Positions 1 to 9,317 of a stretch of DNA of 64,000 nucleotides are shown here, piece by piece. Origin of the DNA: Chondrinema litorale (GTDB lineage Bacteria; Bacteroidota; Bacteroidia; Cytophagales; Flammeovirgaceae); contig NZ_CP111043.1 of assembly GCF_026250525.1 (NCBI RefSeq), forward strand, positions 868,001 through 932,000. The letters are read 5' to 3'. Positions within the stretch are counted from its first letter, which is position 1. Every line of letters starts with the position of its first letter. Below the pieces are notes generated by a model. The model did not search any database, was not told where the DNA came from, and was given only the letters and a program-made list of their open reading frames with translations. The translations under genes and the position numbers were made by a program.

Positions 1-378
1 CAAAACACATGGTTAGTTGGCCAATATCGATACACATTGAATGAATACAGCTGGGAAATTCCTATGGGTGGTGGTAAATTAAACCATGATCTTTTGGATT
101 CTGCAAAAAGGGAATTAAAAGAAGAAACAGGCCTAATTGCTGCAAAATGGGAGCAAATTATGCGTATCCATACATCTAATTCGGTAACAGACGAAGAAGG
201 TTTTGTATACCTTGCTCAAAGCCTCACACAAAGTAATACTGAAAACGATCCAACCGAAAAACTCGAAATTTTAAAGTTGCCCTTCTCTCAAGCAATAGAC
301 ATGGTAATGGAAGGAAAAATAACTGATGCAATAAGTATCGCTGGTTTATTAAAAGCAGGGAAAATACTTGGCATTTAA
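1..378 (+). CDS. NUDIX hydrolase, 5' end outside the window
   Basis: The frame is open from the first base (QNTWLVGQYRYTLNEYSWEIP...), so this is the C-terminal part of a longer protein; the TTG at 37 is not a believable start. The NUDIX box follows directly: GGGKLNH, then SAKRELKEETGL, containing the metal-binding RExxEE core. NUDIX enzymes hydrolyse nucleoside diphosphates linked to another group, and the YxWExPxGG pattern resembles ADP-ribose pyrophosphatase-like members. The position that is normally Glu in Gx5E is His here. The substrate cannot be inferred. The gene ends 63 bases before the PorV-like gene. Confidence 0.85.
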   Translation, partial: QNTWLVGQYRYTLNEYSWEIPMGGGKLNHDLLDSAKRELKEETGLIAAKWEQIMRIHTSNSVTDEEGFVYLAQSLTQSNTENDPTEKLEILKLPFSQAIDMVMEGKITDAISIAGLLKAGKILGI

Positions 379-421
379 TAAGGTTTTCAAACATTCTCAT
401 AATAATCAAAAAACACAATAG

Positions 422-450
422 CATTCGCATGGGAACTTTTTATGCGAATG
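422..450. repeat. 9-bp inverted repeat covering the start codon of the PorV-like gene
   Basis: CATTCGCAT (422-430) and ATGCGAATG (442-450) are perfect inverted copies separated by 11 bases. The right arm contains both possible ATG starts (442 and 448) of the next gene. It could be a terminator for the NUDIX gene, although there is no T-run after the right arm, or an mRNA hairpin that limits translation start. Function is inference. Confidence 0.5.
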
Positions 451-1296
451 AAAGTAATTACCATACTAATTTATTGGCATATTATCCTTTTGCCTTTTTG
501 CTTAAAAGCTCAGGTAAACGGAAGTTATTTTGGTGCCGAGTCTACCAGTTTAGGCGGGGCAACCTCAGCCTTCTATAGTAATAGTGCTGTTTTTAACAAT
601 ACTGCTGGTACTACAAAAGTCACTAACCTTACTGCCATCTCCTCCTTCCAAACAAAATATGCAGGACAGTTTAATACTAGTGGACTTGGTGTAATCTTGC
701 CTGTACAGCATGGAAACCTTGCATTTTCTGCGCTCAGGTTTGGAGACAAGTTATATAATGAACATAAAATCTCTGCTGCTTATGCTTTTGATCTTGATGG
801 TATTAGTTTGGGATTTAAAACCAATCTACTTCAAATAAACACCAGTGGCTATGGCAGTTACTTTACACCAGTTTTCGATTTTAGCATAATAACACAATTG
901 AGTAAAAATTTATGGCTCGGTGGTGGTGCACATAATTTCACTCAATCTGGTATCCGCACAGCAGAAAGTGAAGAGAAACTGGCTTCTGAATTAATACTTG
1001 GCATTAGTTATAAGCCAATAACAAAGGTAAGCTTAAATGTAGATGCTGTAAAATCTGTAGAATTTCCATTAAGTGTGAGAGTCGGCTTGCAATATGCGCT
1101 TACTAAAACCTTCCTTGTTAGAACTGGAATTACAGGTTTGGAAGAAAATTACCACTTCGGCACTTCACTCAAACTCAAAAAAATCACTTGCGATTATGCT
1201 TTGAGCAGTCATCCATTTCTTGGCTTATCTCATCAGCTCTCTATTTCTTTAACTTTCCCGAACAAGCATATTAAACCAAATAATAATGAGGAATAG
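442..1296 (+). CDS. PorV/PorQ-like outer-membrane beta-barrel protein
   Basis: 284 aa. The N terminus has a signal peptide (hydrophobic ITILIYWHIILLPFCLKAQ) and the mature protein starts near VNGSYFGAESTSLGGATSAF, the glycine-rich 'SLGGA...' opening typical of the PorV/PorQ and UPF0164 barrel families. The rest alternates hydrophobic and polar residues as in an outer-membrane barrel. ATG 442 and ATG 448 are both possible starts; 448 gives a more ordinary signal peptide (MKVITIL). Its last 11 bases overlap the next gene, so the two are translationally coupled. PorV and PorQ act in type IX secretion, but this protein is too divergent for me to claim that role. Confidence 0.6.
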   Translation: MRMKVITILIYWHIILLPFCLKAQVNGSYFGAESTSLGGATSAFYSNSAVFNNTAGTTKVTNLTAISSFQTKYAGQFNTSGLGVILPVQHGNLAFSALRFGDKLYNEHKISAAYAFDLDGISLGFKTNLLQINTSGYGSYFTPVFDFSIITQLSKNLWLGGGAHNFTQSGIRTAESEEKLASELILGISYKPITKVSLNVDAVKSVEFPLSVRVGLQYALTKTFLVRTGITGLEENYHFGTSLKLKKITCDYALSSHPFLGLSHQLSISLTFPNKHIKPNNNEE

Positions 1297-3340
1297 TAAA
1301 ATCTCACTTCTTTGTTTATGCTTTTGTTTGTTAAGCCAGGTTTATGTGCTTGCACAAGATGATGCTCAAACGGAAGAGTTTATAGACAGACTCATTTTAG
1401 ATACAGATGAGGATACGGATTATGAAGCTTTATTAGATCAACTTTATCAGTTTTACCAACATCCGATTAACCTAAACAAATGTGATAGAGAAGAACTATC
1501 TAGCTTGCAATTACTTTCTGAATCCCAACTAAATCAGTTTTTCAAATACAGAAACAACTTTGGTAAACTAATCAGCATAAACGAATTACAGGCAATTCCT
1601 GAGTTTACCCCCAATGATATTAGGCAACTTAAACCTTTTGTAATAATTACTGAGAGGAAAAGTAACAGCAACCTCTTTAAAAGAATAAAAGATGAGAAAA
1701 ATAAATATATGTTTTTCAGGTATCAGTTTGTTCCTGAAACTAAAGAAGGTTTTATTGAACCTGAAGACTCTAGCAAACAGCATTATTTTGGTGACGAAGC
1801 TAAATTATTATACAGGATAAAAATTAGCCACAGTAGAGATTTTAGCTTTGGAATTACACTTGAAAAAGATGCAGGAGAAAGGCTAAGTTGGTCTTCTAAA
1901 AACAAAACATATTTGGCAGATTTCTTCTCATGGCACTTTACGCTCTATAATCAAGGGAAGCTTAAAGCACTCAGTATCGGAGATTACCAAATGCAATTTG
2001 GGCAAGGTTTGCTTCTTTCGGGAGGATTTCAAATGGGTAAAGGTTCCGAATCTGTACAAGGGATGCGAAGAAGCTCAAGAGGCATTCTCCCATACACTTC
2101 TACTGCTGAGTTTGGTTACTTTAGAGGCATTGCAGCCAGTTACGAATTCATCAAAAACACAGAGTTTACAACATTTGTATCTCGAAAAAATATTGATGCG
2201 ACCATTAAAAGCACAGATGAAGGAGAACAATACGCCTCTTCAATCTCACAAACAGGTTTACATAGAACCGAGAATGAACTGGCAAGAAAACATCAAATCG
2301 AAGAAACTGTTACAGGTTACCATTTTAGATACAAATTACCTTTTCTAGAATTAGGTAATACTACCACTTTTACCAAGTATAATTTACCCATACAAAGAGA
2401 AACTTCAGATTACAATCAATTTGCTTTCAATGACAATAAGCTACTTAATACAGGAATCAATTATAGTCTTTACTGGAATAATCTTTCATTTTTTGGAGAA
2501 GCAGCAATATCTGGACACAAAGGAAAAGGTATTATTAGTGGTGTTTTAGCTGGTTTTGGCAGAAATATGGAAATGGCTCTGGTAATTAGAAACTACAATA
2601 GATATTTCCACAGTTTTTACGGAAATGCTATAAGTGAGGCTAGCACTGCCCACAATGAAAAGGGTATTTATTGGGGCATTAAATTAAAACCTATAAAAAA
2701 ATGGACAGTTTCTGCTTATTATGACACTTTCAAATTTCCTTGGTTACGCTATCAAGCAGATGCACCCTCTGGTGGATATGAGTACTTGGGTAAAATTGCT
2801 TATAAACCCAGTAAACAACTAGAGCTATATGCTCAATATCGCTTTGAAAACAGGAGCAGAAATATGAGTAATGAAGCCAATAAATTTGATCAGGTAATAC
2901 CTGTAAAAAAAGGTGATACTAGGTTTAATATCAAATATCAGGTTAATAAACAGGTGTCCATTCAGTCACGGATTCAATTTAGCGATAGAAACCAAGAACA
3001 ACTCAATAGTAAAGGTCTAGTGTTGATACAAGATATTGTTTGGGATTTAAAAAAGGTAAAACTGGCTGCAAGAGTAGCTTCTTTTGATACTGACGACTAC
3101 AACACCAGACAATACGCTTACGAAAAAGATATTTTGTATGCATTTTCTATACCTGCCTATTATGGCGAAGGCATTAGAAATTACATTATGCTTAAATGGA
3201 AACTGATGAAACAATTAGATTGCTGGGCAAGGTATGCTGCTACCAGATGGTATGATAGAGAGATTGTTGGCTCAGGTACAGAAGAAATTCAGGGAAGAAA
3301 AAGGTCTGAACTTAAATTTCAAATGAGGTATAAGTTCTAA
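1286..3340 (+). CDS. Helix-hairpin-helix protein with predicted outer-membrane beta-barrel
   Basis: 684 aa. A signal peptide (SLLCLCFCLLSQVYVLAQ) is followed at about residues 58-118 by a ComEA-type HHH unit: NLNKCDREELSSLQLL, then YRNNFGKLISINELQAIP and LKPF. HHH motifs bind DNA non-specifically. From about residue 130 to the end the sequence looks like a barrel: repeated aromatic-rich strands (YRFENRSRNM, FNIKYQV, RSELKFQMRYKF) ending in Phe, as outer-membrane proteins do. The start overlaps the preceding gene by 11 bases. HHH proteins fused to barrels occur widely in Bacteroidota but their job is not established to my knowledge; DNA binding or uptake at the surface is a hypothesis. Confidence 0.65.
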   Translation: MRNSKISLLCLCFCLLSQVYVLAQDDAQTEEFIDRLILDTDEDTDYEALLDQLYQFYQHPINLNKCDREELSSLQLLSESQLNQFFKYRNNFGKLISINELQAIPEFTPNDIRQLKPFVIITERKSNSNLFKRIKDEKNKYMFFRYQFVPETKEGFIEPEDSSKQHYFGDEAKLLYRIKISHSRDFSFGITLEKDAGERLSWSSKNKTYLADFFSWHFTLYNQGKLKALSIGDYQMQFGQGLLLSGGFQMGKGSESVQGMRRSSRGILPYTSTAEFGYFRGIAASYEFIKNTEFTTFVSRKNIDATIKSTDEGEQYASSISQTGLHRTENELARKHQIEETVTGYHFRYKLPFLELGNTTTFTKYNLPIQRETSDYNQFAFNDNKLLNTGINYSLYWNNLSFFGEAAISGHKGKGIISGVLAGFGRNMEMALVIRNYNRYFHSFYGNAISEASTAHNEKGIYWGIKLKPIKKWTVSAYYDTFKFPWLRYQADAPSGGYEYLGKIAYKPSKQLELYAQYRFENRSRNMSNEANKFDQVIPVKKGDTRFNIKYQVNKQVSIQSRIQFSDRNQEQLNSKGLVLIQDIVWDLKKVKLAARVASFDTDDYNTRQYAYEKDILYAFSIPAYYGEGIRNYIMLKWKLMKQLDCWARYAATRWYDREIVGSGTEEIQGRKRSELKFQMRYKF

Positions 3341-3446
3341 ATTCTTAGATAAACTCGGCAGTATATTTTTTTGGCACAACAGTCCTTCTTAAATTGCGTT
3401 TTTCGGAGCTACATCAATAGTTTATTTTTTAATACTGTCCTTAAAA

Positions 3447-5834
3447 ATGAATAAGAAACTTTTCTTATATCTTTTTTGCTCGCAAATTTGCTTGCAGTTC
3501 TTCTTGCAATTTCTCATCAATTTTGAATTATCTGCACAAAGAAGAAATCTTCCTCCTTATAAAAATAACAAAAACGACATATCTACCAGAGTTAATGACT
3601 TGTTGGGCAGAATGACACTCGAAGAAAAAGTGGCGCAGTTGCAATGTATCTGGAAACAAAAAAATGAATTAATCCTAGATATGGATGGCAACTTTGACCC
3701 AACTAAAACAGCTCAAAACTTGCCAGATGGAATAGGTCAAATAGCTAGGCCTAGCGAATCTTCTAACCTCAACCAAAGCTCGAATCGCTCACCGAGAAGC
3801 ATGGCAAACTTTACCAATGCCATACAAAAATATTTTATAGAACAATCTCGATTAGGTATTCCTGTAATATTTCACGAAGAATGTTTGCATGGCCACATGG
3901 CAAAAAATGCGACTAATTTTCCTGTTCCTATTGCTTTGGCAAGTACTTGGAACACAGAGTTAATCGAAAGTATTTATGGCCTCATTGCAGAAGAAGCACG
4001 CTCAAGAGGTGGACATCAGGCCTTAAGTCCAGTAGTAGATGTAGCAAGAGACCCACGTTGGGGCAGGTTTGAAGAAACTTATGGAGAAGACCCTTATTTA
4101 GTTTCGCAACTAGGCATAGCAGCAGTTAATGGCTTGCAAGGCAGAGGAAGAGGTTCAGAGATTGATGATAAGCATATGCTAGCAACTTTAAAACATATGA
4201 CGGGTCATGGTCAACCTGAATCGGGAATTAACATAGCACCTGCAAATATTTCTGAAAGAGAGTTGAGAGAAATCTTTTTCCCTCCATTTAAAGCGGCTAT
4301 ACAATTAGCCAATGTAAGAAGTATTATGGCATCTTATAATGAAATTGATGGAGTGCCTTCTCATGCCAACAAGTGGCTTTTTAGAGATATTTTACGAAAT
4401 GAATGGGGCTACAAGGGCTCAGTAGTTTCTGACTATAGTGGTATCAGTGATTTATACAATATTCATCATGTGGCAGAAGGCAGTAAAGATGCAGCAACAA
4501 TGGCCTTAACAGCTGGGATAGATATTGAACTACCAGATAAAATGGATTATAATACCTTAACCGAAGCCTTTAGAAACAAAGAAATACCAATATCTTTTTT
4601 AGATAGTGCAGTTTACAGACAGCTAGAAGCCAAGTTTTTATTAGGTCTTTTTGATAAACCCTATGTGAATCCAGACTATGCAGAAAGATTTGTTGGCTCA
4701 GATAAAAACTCAAAACTGGCACTGGAAGCTGCTCAAAAATCCATCATCCTTCTAAAAAACGATTATAAATTACTTCCTCTTAATGCTGATGATTATAAAA
4801 CAATTGCTGTAATTGGCCCTAATGCAAACAAGCAATTACTAGGAGGTTATAGCGACGAACCTCCTTATGTTGTTACAGCATTAAAAGGTATACAGAATTA
4901 CCTGCAAAACGAAGACATTGAAATTGTTTACAGCGAGGGTTGTAAAATTACAGAAGATGGTAAATGGGCTGATGATGCTATTCTATTTCCAGATCAGGTG
5001 GAAGAACAGCGTAGAATTGAACATGCGGTAACCATCGCAGAAAGAAGCGATATAGTTATTCTGGTTTTGGGTGGGAATGAATTGACCTCTAGAGAAGCTT
5101 GGTCTGATACACATTTAGGTGATAGATCTTCCCTCAAATTACTTGGCAATCAAGAAAGGTTATTTAAAAGACTTAAAGAAACTGGAAAACAGATTATTAC
5201 GGTTTTGTATAATGGCAGACCTTTGGCAGTTGATAATGTAGCTAAAAACTCGCACGCACTTTTAGAATGCTGGTATCTTGGCCAAGAAAGTGGCAATGCG
5301 CTTGCCTCTGTCCTTTTTGGCGAGGTAAACCCATCTGGTAAATTGCCTTGTACTATTCCACGATCTGTGGGGCAGTTGCCTATCTGGTATAATGAAAAGC
5401 CAAGTGCAAGAAGGAATTATATAGATGAAGAAAATACACCGCTGTTTCCATTCGGCTATGGACTCTCCTACACCAATTTTAGATATGGAGGCTTTACACT
5501 TTATGAAAATACCATCAAAAAAAATGAAGCTACGATTTTAGATGTAGAAGTAACCAATGTAGGTGAATACAGAGGTGATGAAATAATACAATTATACATT
5601 CGAGATCAGGTAAGCTCTGTAACAAGACCAGTTAAAGAATTAAAAGCTTTCCAAACTGTAAATCTTAGACCCGGCCAAAGTAAAACTATAACTTTTTCGA
5701 TTACACCAGAAATGCTAAAATTCTGGAATATCGATATGGAATATGTAGTTGAACCTGGCAAGTTTGATATTATGGTGGGCACATCTTCTACCGATTACCA
5801 AACAGTAGAGCTCACTGTAACCGATATAGAATAA
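3447..5834 (+). CDS. Exported glycoside hydrolase family 3 (beta-glucosidase/xylosidase type)
   Basis: 795 aa, full family length. A signal peptide (LFLYLFCSQICLQFFLQFLINFELSAQ) sends it to the periplasm or beyond. The GH3 N-terminal barrel begins at RVNDLLGRMTLEEKVAQ and includes FHEECLHG, LSPVVDVARDPRWGR and LKHMTGHG; the nucleophile Asp lies in SVVSDYSGISDLY. The C-terminal alpha/beta domain (LLKNDYKLLPL; GGNELTSREAWSD, where an acid/base Glu may lie) and a fibronectin-like tail (VTNVGEYRGDEIIQLYI) follow. It hydrolyses beta-linked sugars from non-reducing ends; exact specificity is not readable. It is followed at 6023 by a second GH3 gene on the same strand. Confidence 0.93.
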   Translation: MNKKLFLYLFCSQICLQFFLQFLINFELSAQRRNLPPYKNNKNDISTRVNDLLGRMTLEEKVAQLQCIWKQKNELILDMDGNFDPTKTAQNLPDGIGQIARPSESSNLNQSSNRSPRSMANFTNAIQKYFIEQSRLGIPVIFHEECLHGHMAKNATNFPVPIALASTWNTELIESIYGLIAEEARSRGGHQALSPVVDVARDPRWGRFEETYGEDPYLVSQLGIAAVNGLQGRGRGSEIDDKHMLATLKHMTGHGQPESGINIAPANISERELREIFFPPFKAAIQLANVRSIMASYNEIDGVPSHANKWLFRDILRNEWGYKGSVVSDYSGISDLYNIHHVAEGSKDAATMALTAGIDIELPDKMDYNTLTEAFRNKEIPISFLDSAVYRQLEAKFLLGLFDKPYVNPDYAERFVGSDKNSKLALEAAQKSIILLKNDYKLLPLNADDYKTIAVIGPNANKQLLGGYSDEPPYVVTALKGIQNYLQNEDIEIVYSEGCKITEDGKWADDAILFPDQVEEQRRIEHAVTIAERSDIVILVLGGNELTSREAWSDTHLGDRSSLKLLGNQERLFKRLKETGKQIITVLYNGRPLAVDNVAKNSHALLECWYLGQESGNALASVLFGEVNPSGKLPCTIPRSVGQLPIWYNEKPSARRNYIDEENTPLFPFGYGLSYTNFRYGGFTLYENTIKKNEATILDVEVTNVGEYRGDEIIQLYIRDQVSSVTRPVKELKAFQTVNLRPGQSKTITFSITPEMLKFWNIDMEYVVEPGKFDIMVGTSSTDYQTVELTVTDIE

Positions 5835-6022
5835 TATGTTGTTACTTTTATAGGAGCTAGTCTCTTTATTTTTTAATCATACATTTACTTCATTTTTAAA
5901 ACAAAAAATTGATTAGCCGATTTTATTAAAAGAGAGCCTACAAATCCGTTTTTATACATTTTTTCAAAATAAAATACTGCTTTAAGCACTATTTATAATA
6001 AAGAAAACACTTTATAATACAA

Positions 6023-8233
6023 ATGCCTGAAAAAGCAATCAATCATGCCATAAATGAGGATAGAGATGCTTTGGTTACAAAAGCCAGTCGCCTCATAAAA
6101 AAGATGTCTCTCGAAGAAAAAGTGGGACAAATGACCCAAATTACCATCACCTCTTTGATCGAAACTGATGATGATGGCAATATACAGAGACCATTAAAAC
6201 TAAAAGACGAAGAAGCATTTTTAAATAAATATATCGGCTCAGTACTAAATGTTCCCGATAAGAATGTAAAACCCGAAGAGTGGCGAAGTTTATTGCAGCA
6301 AATACACGATGCTACATCTAAAACAAGAAATAATATTCCAGTAATATATGGAATAGACTCACTACATGGAGCAAACTTTATCTATGGAGCTACACTTTTT
6401 CCTCAACAAATAGGACTTGCAGCAACATGGAATAAGAAACTTGCAGAGAAACAAGCAAGCATTACTGCTCTTGAAACTCGTGCAGCTGGTATTCCTTGGA
6501 ATTTCTCGCCTGTGTTAGATGTTGCCCGTAACCCGCTATGGCCGAGAATTTGGGAAACTTTTGGTGAAGATGTACACTTAACAACAGAGTTGGGTAAAGC
6601 CCTGATGAAAGGCTACCAAAAAGACACTTTAGCAAGTGCAGAAAGTATTGCTACTTGTCTCAAGCATTTTATTGGTTATGGAAACTCAATAAGTGGTAAA
6701 GACCGCAGCCCAGCATGGATACCAGAAAGATTCTTACGTGAATATTTCCTTCCTCCTTTTGAGTCAGCTATTAAAGCGGGAGCACCATCTATCATGATAA
6801 ACTCTAGTGAAATAAATGGTATTCCAGTTCATGCTGATAAATATTTGCTTACTGATCTTTTAAGACAGGAGCTTGGTTTCAATGGTGTATTGCTTTCAGA
6901 CTGGCAAGATATTACTTACCTCCACACAACTCATAGAATCACAAAAGATAATCGTGGGTCTGTAAAAGTAGCTGTTAATGCTGGAGTTGATATGTGCATG
7001 GCTCCATTTGAATATTCTTTTACAGAAGATTTAATTTCGTTGGTAGAAGATGGAGAAGTTAATGAAGAAAGAATTGATGAGGCAGTAACAAGAATCTTAG
7101 TTTTGAAATACAAATTGGGATTGTTTGACAACCCAATGCCAGAAAGTAAAGTATACGAAAGCTTTGGTTCGAAAGAAAGTGCAGACGTAGCATTAGAAAC
7201 AGCTAGAGAATCAATTACCCTTCTCAATAACAAAAGAAAAACATTGCCTTTGCCTAAAGATGCAAAGATTTTAATAACAGGCCCGGCAGCTAACTCATTA
7301 AATGCACTTAACGGTGGTTGGACACACACTTGGCAAGGCAAAGATGAAAGTGTATCAACCGCTGGTAAACAGACGGTCGCAGAAGCTTTAATCGAAAAAG
7401 GATATGATGGTTGTGTGACCTTTGTAAAAGGATGTAGCTTTAAAAAAGAAGAAAGCTTTGATGAAGCTCTACAGAAAGCAGAAGAAGTAGATTACATTGT
7501 GGTGTGTGTGGGTGAAGAACCTTATGCAGAGCATTTTGGTAATATACATGATTTAAAGTTGGATAGAGCACAAAACGAATATGTGCATGCGCTCTCTAAA
7601 ACAGGTAAACCTGTAATTCTGGTAGTAGTTTCTGGCAGACCACGCAGAATCCACTATTTGGTACCTCATGTTTCGGCAGTCTTAATGGCTTACCTACCCG
7701 GAGATGAAGGCGGCAAAGCCATAGCAGAAATTCTTTTTGGTGATGCAAATCCTTGTGGTAAATTGCCATTTACCTATCCTAAATATGCAAATAACTTGCT
7801 TACCTACGAGCATAAAACCAGTGACGAAGGCCACTTAGATAGTGTAGCAGAAGAGTTTCAACCTCAGTTTGAGTTTGGGCATGGGCTTAGCTATACCCGA
7901 TTCGAATATTTCGATCTGTCTTTAAATGCAGAAAAGATTGCTTTAGGTGAAACTATTGAAGTTTCTGTGATGGTAACCAATGTTGGAAAAAGAACAGGAA
8001 AAGAAGTTGTTCAACTTTATGTAAGAGACGAAGTTGCCAGCATAACTCCTCCTGTAAAAAAACTGAAGGCATTTAAAAAACTTCTGCTAGAACCCGGACA
8101 AAGCTATATGGCAGTTTTCGAGTTACATACAGATGATCTGGCCTTTGTCGGAAGAGATAATAAATGGATTACCGAACCCGGAACTTTTAAAGTGATGGTA
8201 GGTGGACAAGAAGCCTCTTTCGAAGTAGAGTGA
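6023..8233 (+). CDS. Glycoside hydrolase family 3, no signal peptide
   Basis: 736 aa. There is no signal peptide (MPEKAINHAINEDRDALV), so it is probably cytoplasmic, unlike its exported neighbour. GH3 landmarks: MSLEEKVGQMTQ, VIYGIDSLHGANF, FSPVLDVARNPLWPR, LKHFIGYG and the nucleophile Asp in GVLLSDWQDITYL; then the C-terminal domain with VGEEPYAEHFG and the fibronectin-like tail ending in FEVE. The family cuts beta-glucosides. The stop codon TGA (8231-8233) and the last Glu codon lie partly inside the terminal repeat of the IS630-type element, so the insertion occurred exactly at the end of the gene and may have replaced the native 3' end. The protein still looks complete. Confidence 0.92.
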   Translation: MPEKAINHAINEDRDALVTKASRLIKKMSLEEKVGQMTQITITSLIETDDDGNIQRPLKLKDEEAFLNKYIGSVLNVPDKNVKPEEWRSLLQQIHDATSKTRNNIPVIYGIDSLHGANFIYGATLFPQQIGLAATWNKKLAEKQASITALETRAAGIPWNFSPVLDVARNPLWPRIWETFGEDVHLTTELGKALMKGYQKDTLASAESIATCLKHFIGYGNSISGKDRSPAWIPERFLREYFLPPFESAIKAGAPSIMINSSEINGIPVHADKYLLTDLLRQELGFNGVLLSDWQDITYLHTTHRITKDNRGSVKVAVNAGVDMCMAPFEYSFTEDLISLVEDGEVNEERIDEAVTRILVLKYKLGLFDNPMPESKVYESFGSKESADVALETARESITLLNNKRKTLPLPKDAKILITGPAANSLNALNGGWTHTWQGKDESVSTAGKQTVAEALIEKGYDGCVTFVKGCSFKKEESFDEALQKAEEVDYIVVCVGEEPYAEHFGNIHDLKLDRAQNEYVHALSKTGKPVILVVVSGRPRRIHYLVPHVSAVLMAYLPGDEGGKAIAEILFGDANPCGKLPFTYPKYANNLLTYEHKTSDEGHLDSVAEEFQPQFEFGHGLSYTRFEYFDLSLNAEKIALGETIEVSVMVTNVGKRTGKEVVQLYVRDEVASITPPVKKLKAFKKLLLEPGQSYMAVFELHTDDLAFVGRDNKWITEPGTFKVMVGGQEASFEVE

Positions 8234-8268
8234 ATGTGTTATAGGGAAGCAACTAGAAAATTAATAAA
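8229..8268 (+). repeat. Left terminal inverted repeat of the IS630-type element
   Basis: Matches the reverse complement of 10335-10374 at 39 of 40 positions; the mismatch is at the 26th base (T here, A in the other copy read inward). It contains the GH3 stop codon at 8231-8233. Confidence 0.9.
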
Positions 8269-8282
8269 GTCAGTATTTTTTA

Positions 8283-8290
8283 TTATTTTA
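8283..8290 (+). repeat. 8-bp target-site duplication, left copy
   Basis: TTATTTTA, identical to 9305-9312 on the other side of the IS1595-type element. Confidence 0.85.
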
Positions 8291-9304
8291 AATGATTATC
8301 CGTATTCTTACCACAAGCTCAAGTGAGCGTACAAGCAATTAATATTCTGTCAAAAATATCATTTTCAAAGTATCTTCTATTGAGTTTGTAACAGAACTCA
8401 TCTAGATAATTCTGTAGATACCCTGGCCTTGTATGCTGATATATCCCTTGTAGGACTTTCTTTGCATTCCCAATGGCTGTATGTACCCAAGGTAGTTTGA
8501 TATGGGCCTGTTTTGAGGGCACTTTTTCCACATCCATCTCGAACTCTCCTGTCAGTGACTGATAGGTTGAATAGCCATCTGTAATCATCTTGGCATTCTG
8601 GGCAACATGCCGGGTAATCGTATTTCTAGCAGTTTCTACTGTAAAATCAGCGCATACAGCCATTTTGAAATACTTGCACCTTTTAGAAGGGCGGTGTTTT
8701 TTAGGCTGTAGCACCACCTCTGTCTGTGCAAAGACCATCGCCATGGTCTGCTTCTGGCTCCCCCTTCCCCGCTTTCTCTCCTCTTCCTTCTGCCCCTCGG
8801 GTACTAGTGTTTCAAAGAACCCTTCGTCTACCTCAATATTGCCTCCCAGCAAGTAGTGGTTGTCCCGTTGGCCCATCGCAGAGCGTATTTTGTGCATCAT
8901 TGCCCAGATAGGTTCATAGCGCTTATGATTGAGCTGCCTCTGCACATTACAGGCAGAAGAACCTTTCTTGCTACAGCCCATCAGCCAGATAGCAACGAAC
9001 CAGTAGCGAAACGGAAGTTTGGAAGCTTCCATGATGGTGCCACTGCGGAGGCCTGTCCTAAAACTGCATGACTTGCATTGGTACATCTGCTTGCTATTTA
9101 GCCAGTAATGCTCTTGGCTACCGCATTTCTTGCAACAAACACCTGCTTTATCCCTGATTTCCTTGAAACACTCACGGCATACCTGCTCATTGCGGTACGC
9201 TTACATGAATTCAATAATACTATCCATAATGACCTGTTTTTGAGCTAATTTCGAAGCGCAGACCATACCCTATTTACTTTGTGGTAGCTTTACGGATAAT
9301 CATT
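8291..9304 (-). mobile_element. IS1595-type (ISXO2-like) insertion sequence, complete ends
   Basis: 1014 bp. The ends are perfect 14-bp inverted repeats AATGATTATCCGTA (8291-8304 and 9291-9304), and the match continues imperfectly to 26 bp through TACCACAA. It is flanked by an exact 8-bp direct repeat TTATTTTA at 8283-8290 and 9305-9312, the duplication length known for IS1595 elements. It sits between the left repeat of the IS630-type element and that element's transposase start, and so separates that gene from its promoter. The transposase lies on the minus strand. Confidence 0.93.
8319..9227 (-). pseudogene. IS1595-family transposase with premature stop near its N terminus
   Basis: Reading from ATG 9227, the protein begins MDSIIEFM and then hits TAA at 9201-9203. 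The same frame continues AYRNEQVCRECFKEIRDKAG, a zinc ribbon (CCKKC at the front, CKSC at the back) and LPFRYWFVAIWLM, so the stop breaks an otherwise normal IS1595 transposase. The rest is intact: DDE residues in IEVDEGFFETL, MITDGYSTYQ and the HTAIGNAKKVLQ...YLDEFCYKLNRR end. No ATG, GTG or TTG occurs in frame until ATG 9086, which would delete the first CxxC of the ribbon. It is probably inactive unless the stop is read through. Confidence 0.85.
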
Positions 9305-9312
9305 TTATTTTA
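9305..9312 (+). repeat. 8-bp target-site duplication, right copy
   Basis: TTATTTTA, identical to 8283-8290. Confidence 0.85.
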
Positions 9313-9317
9313 TAACT

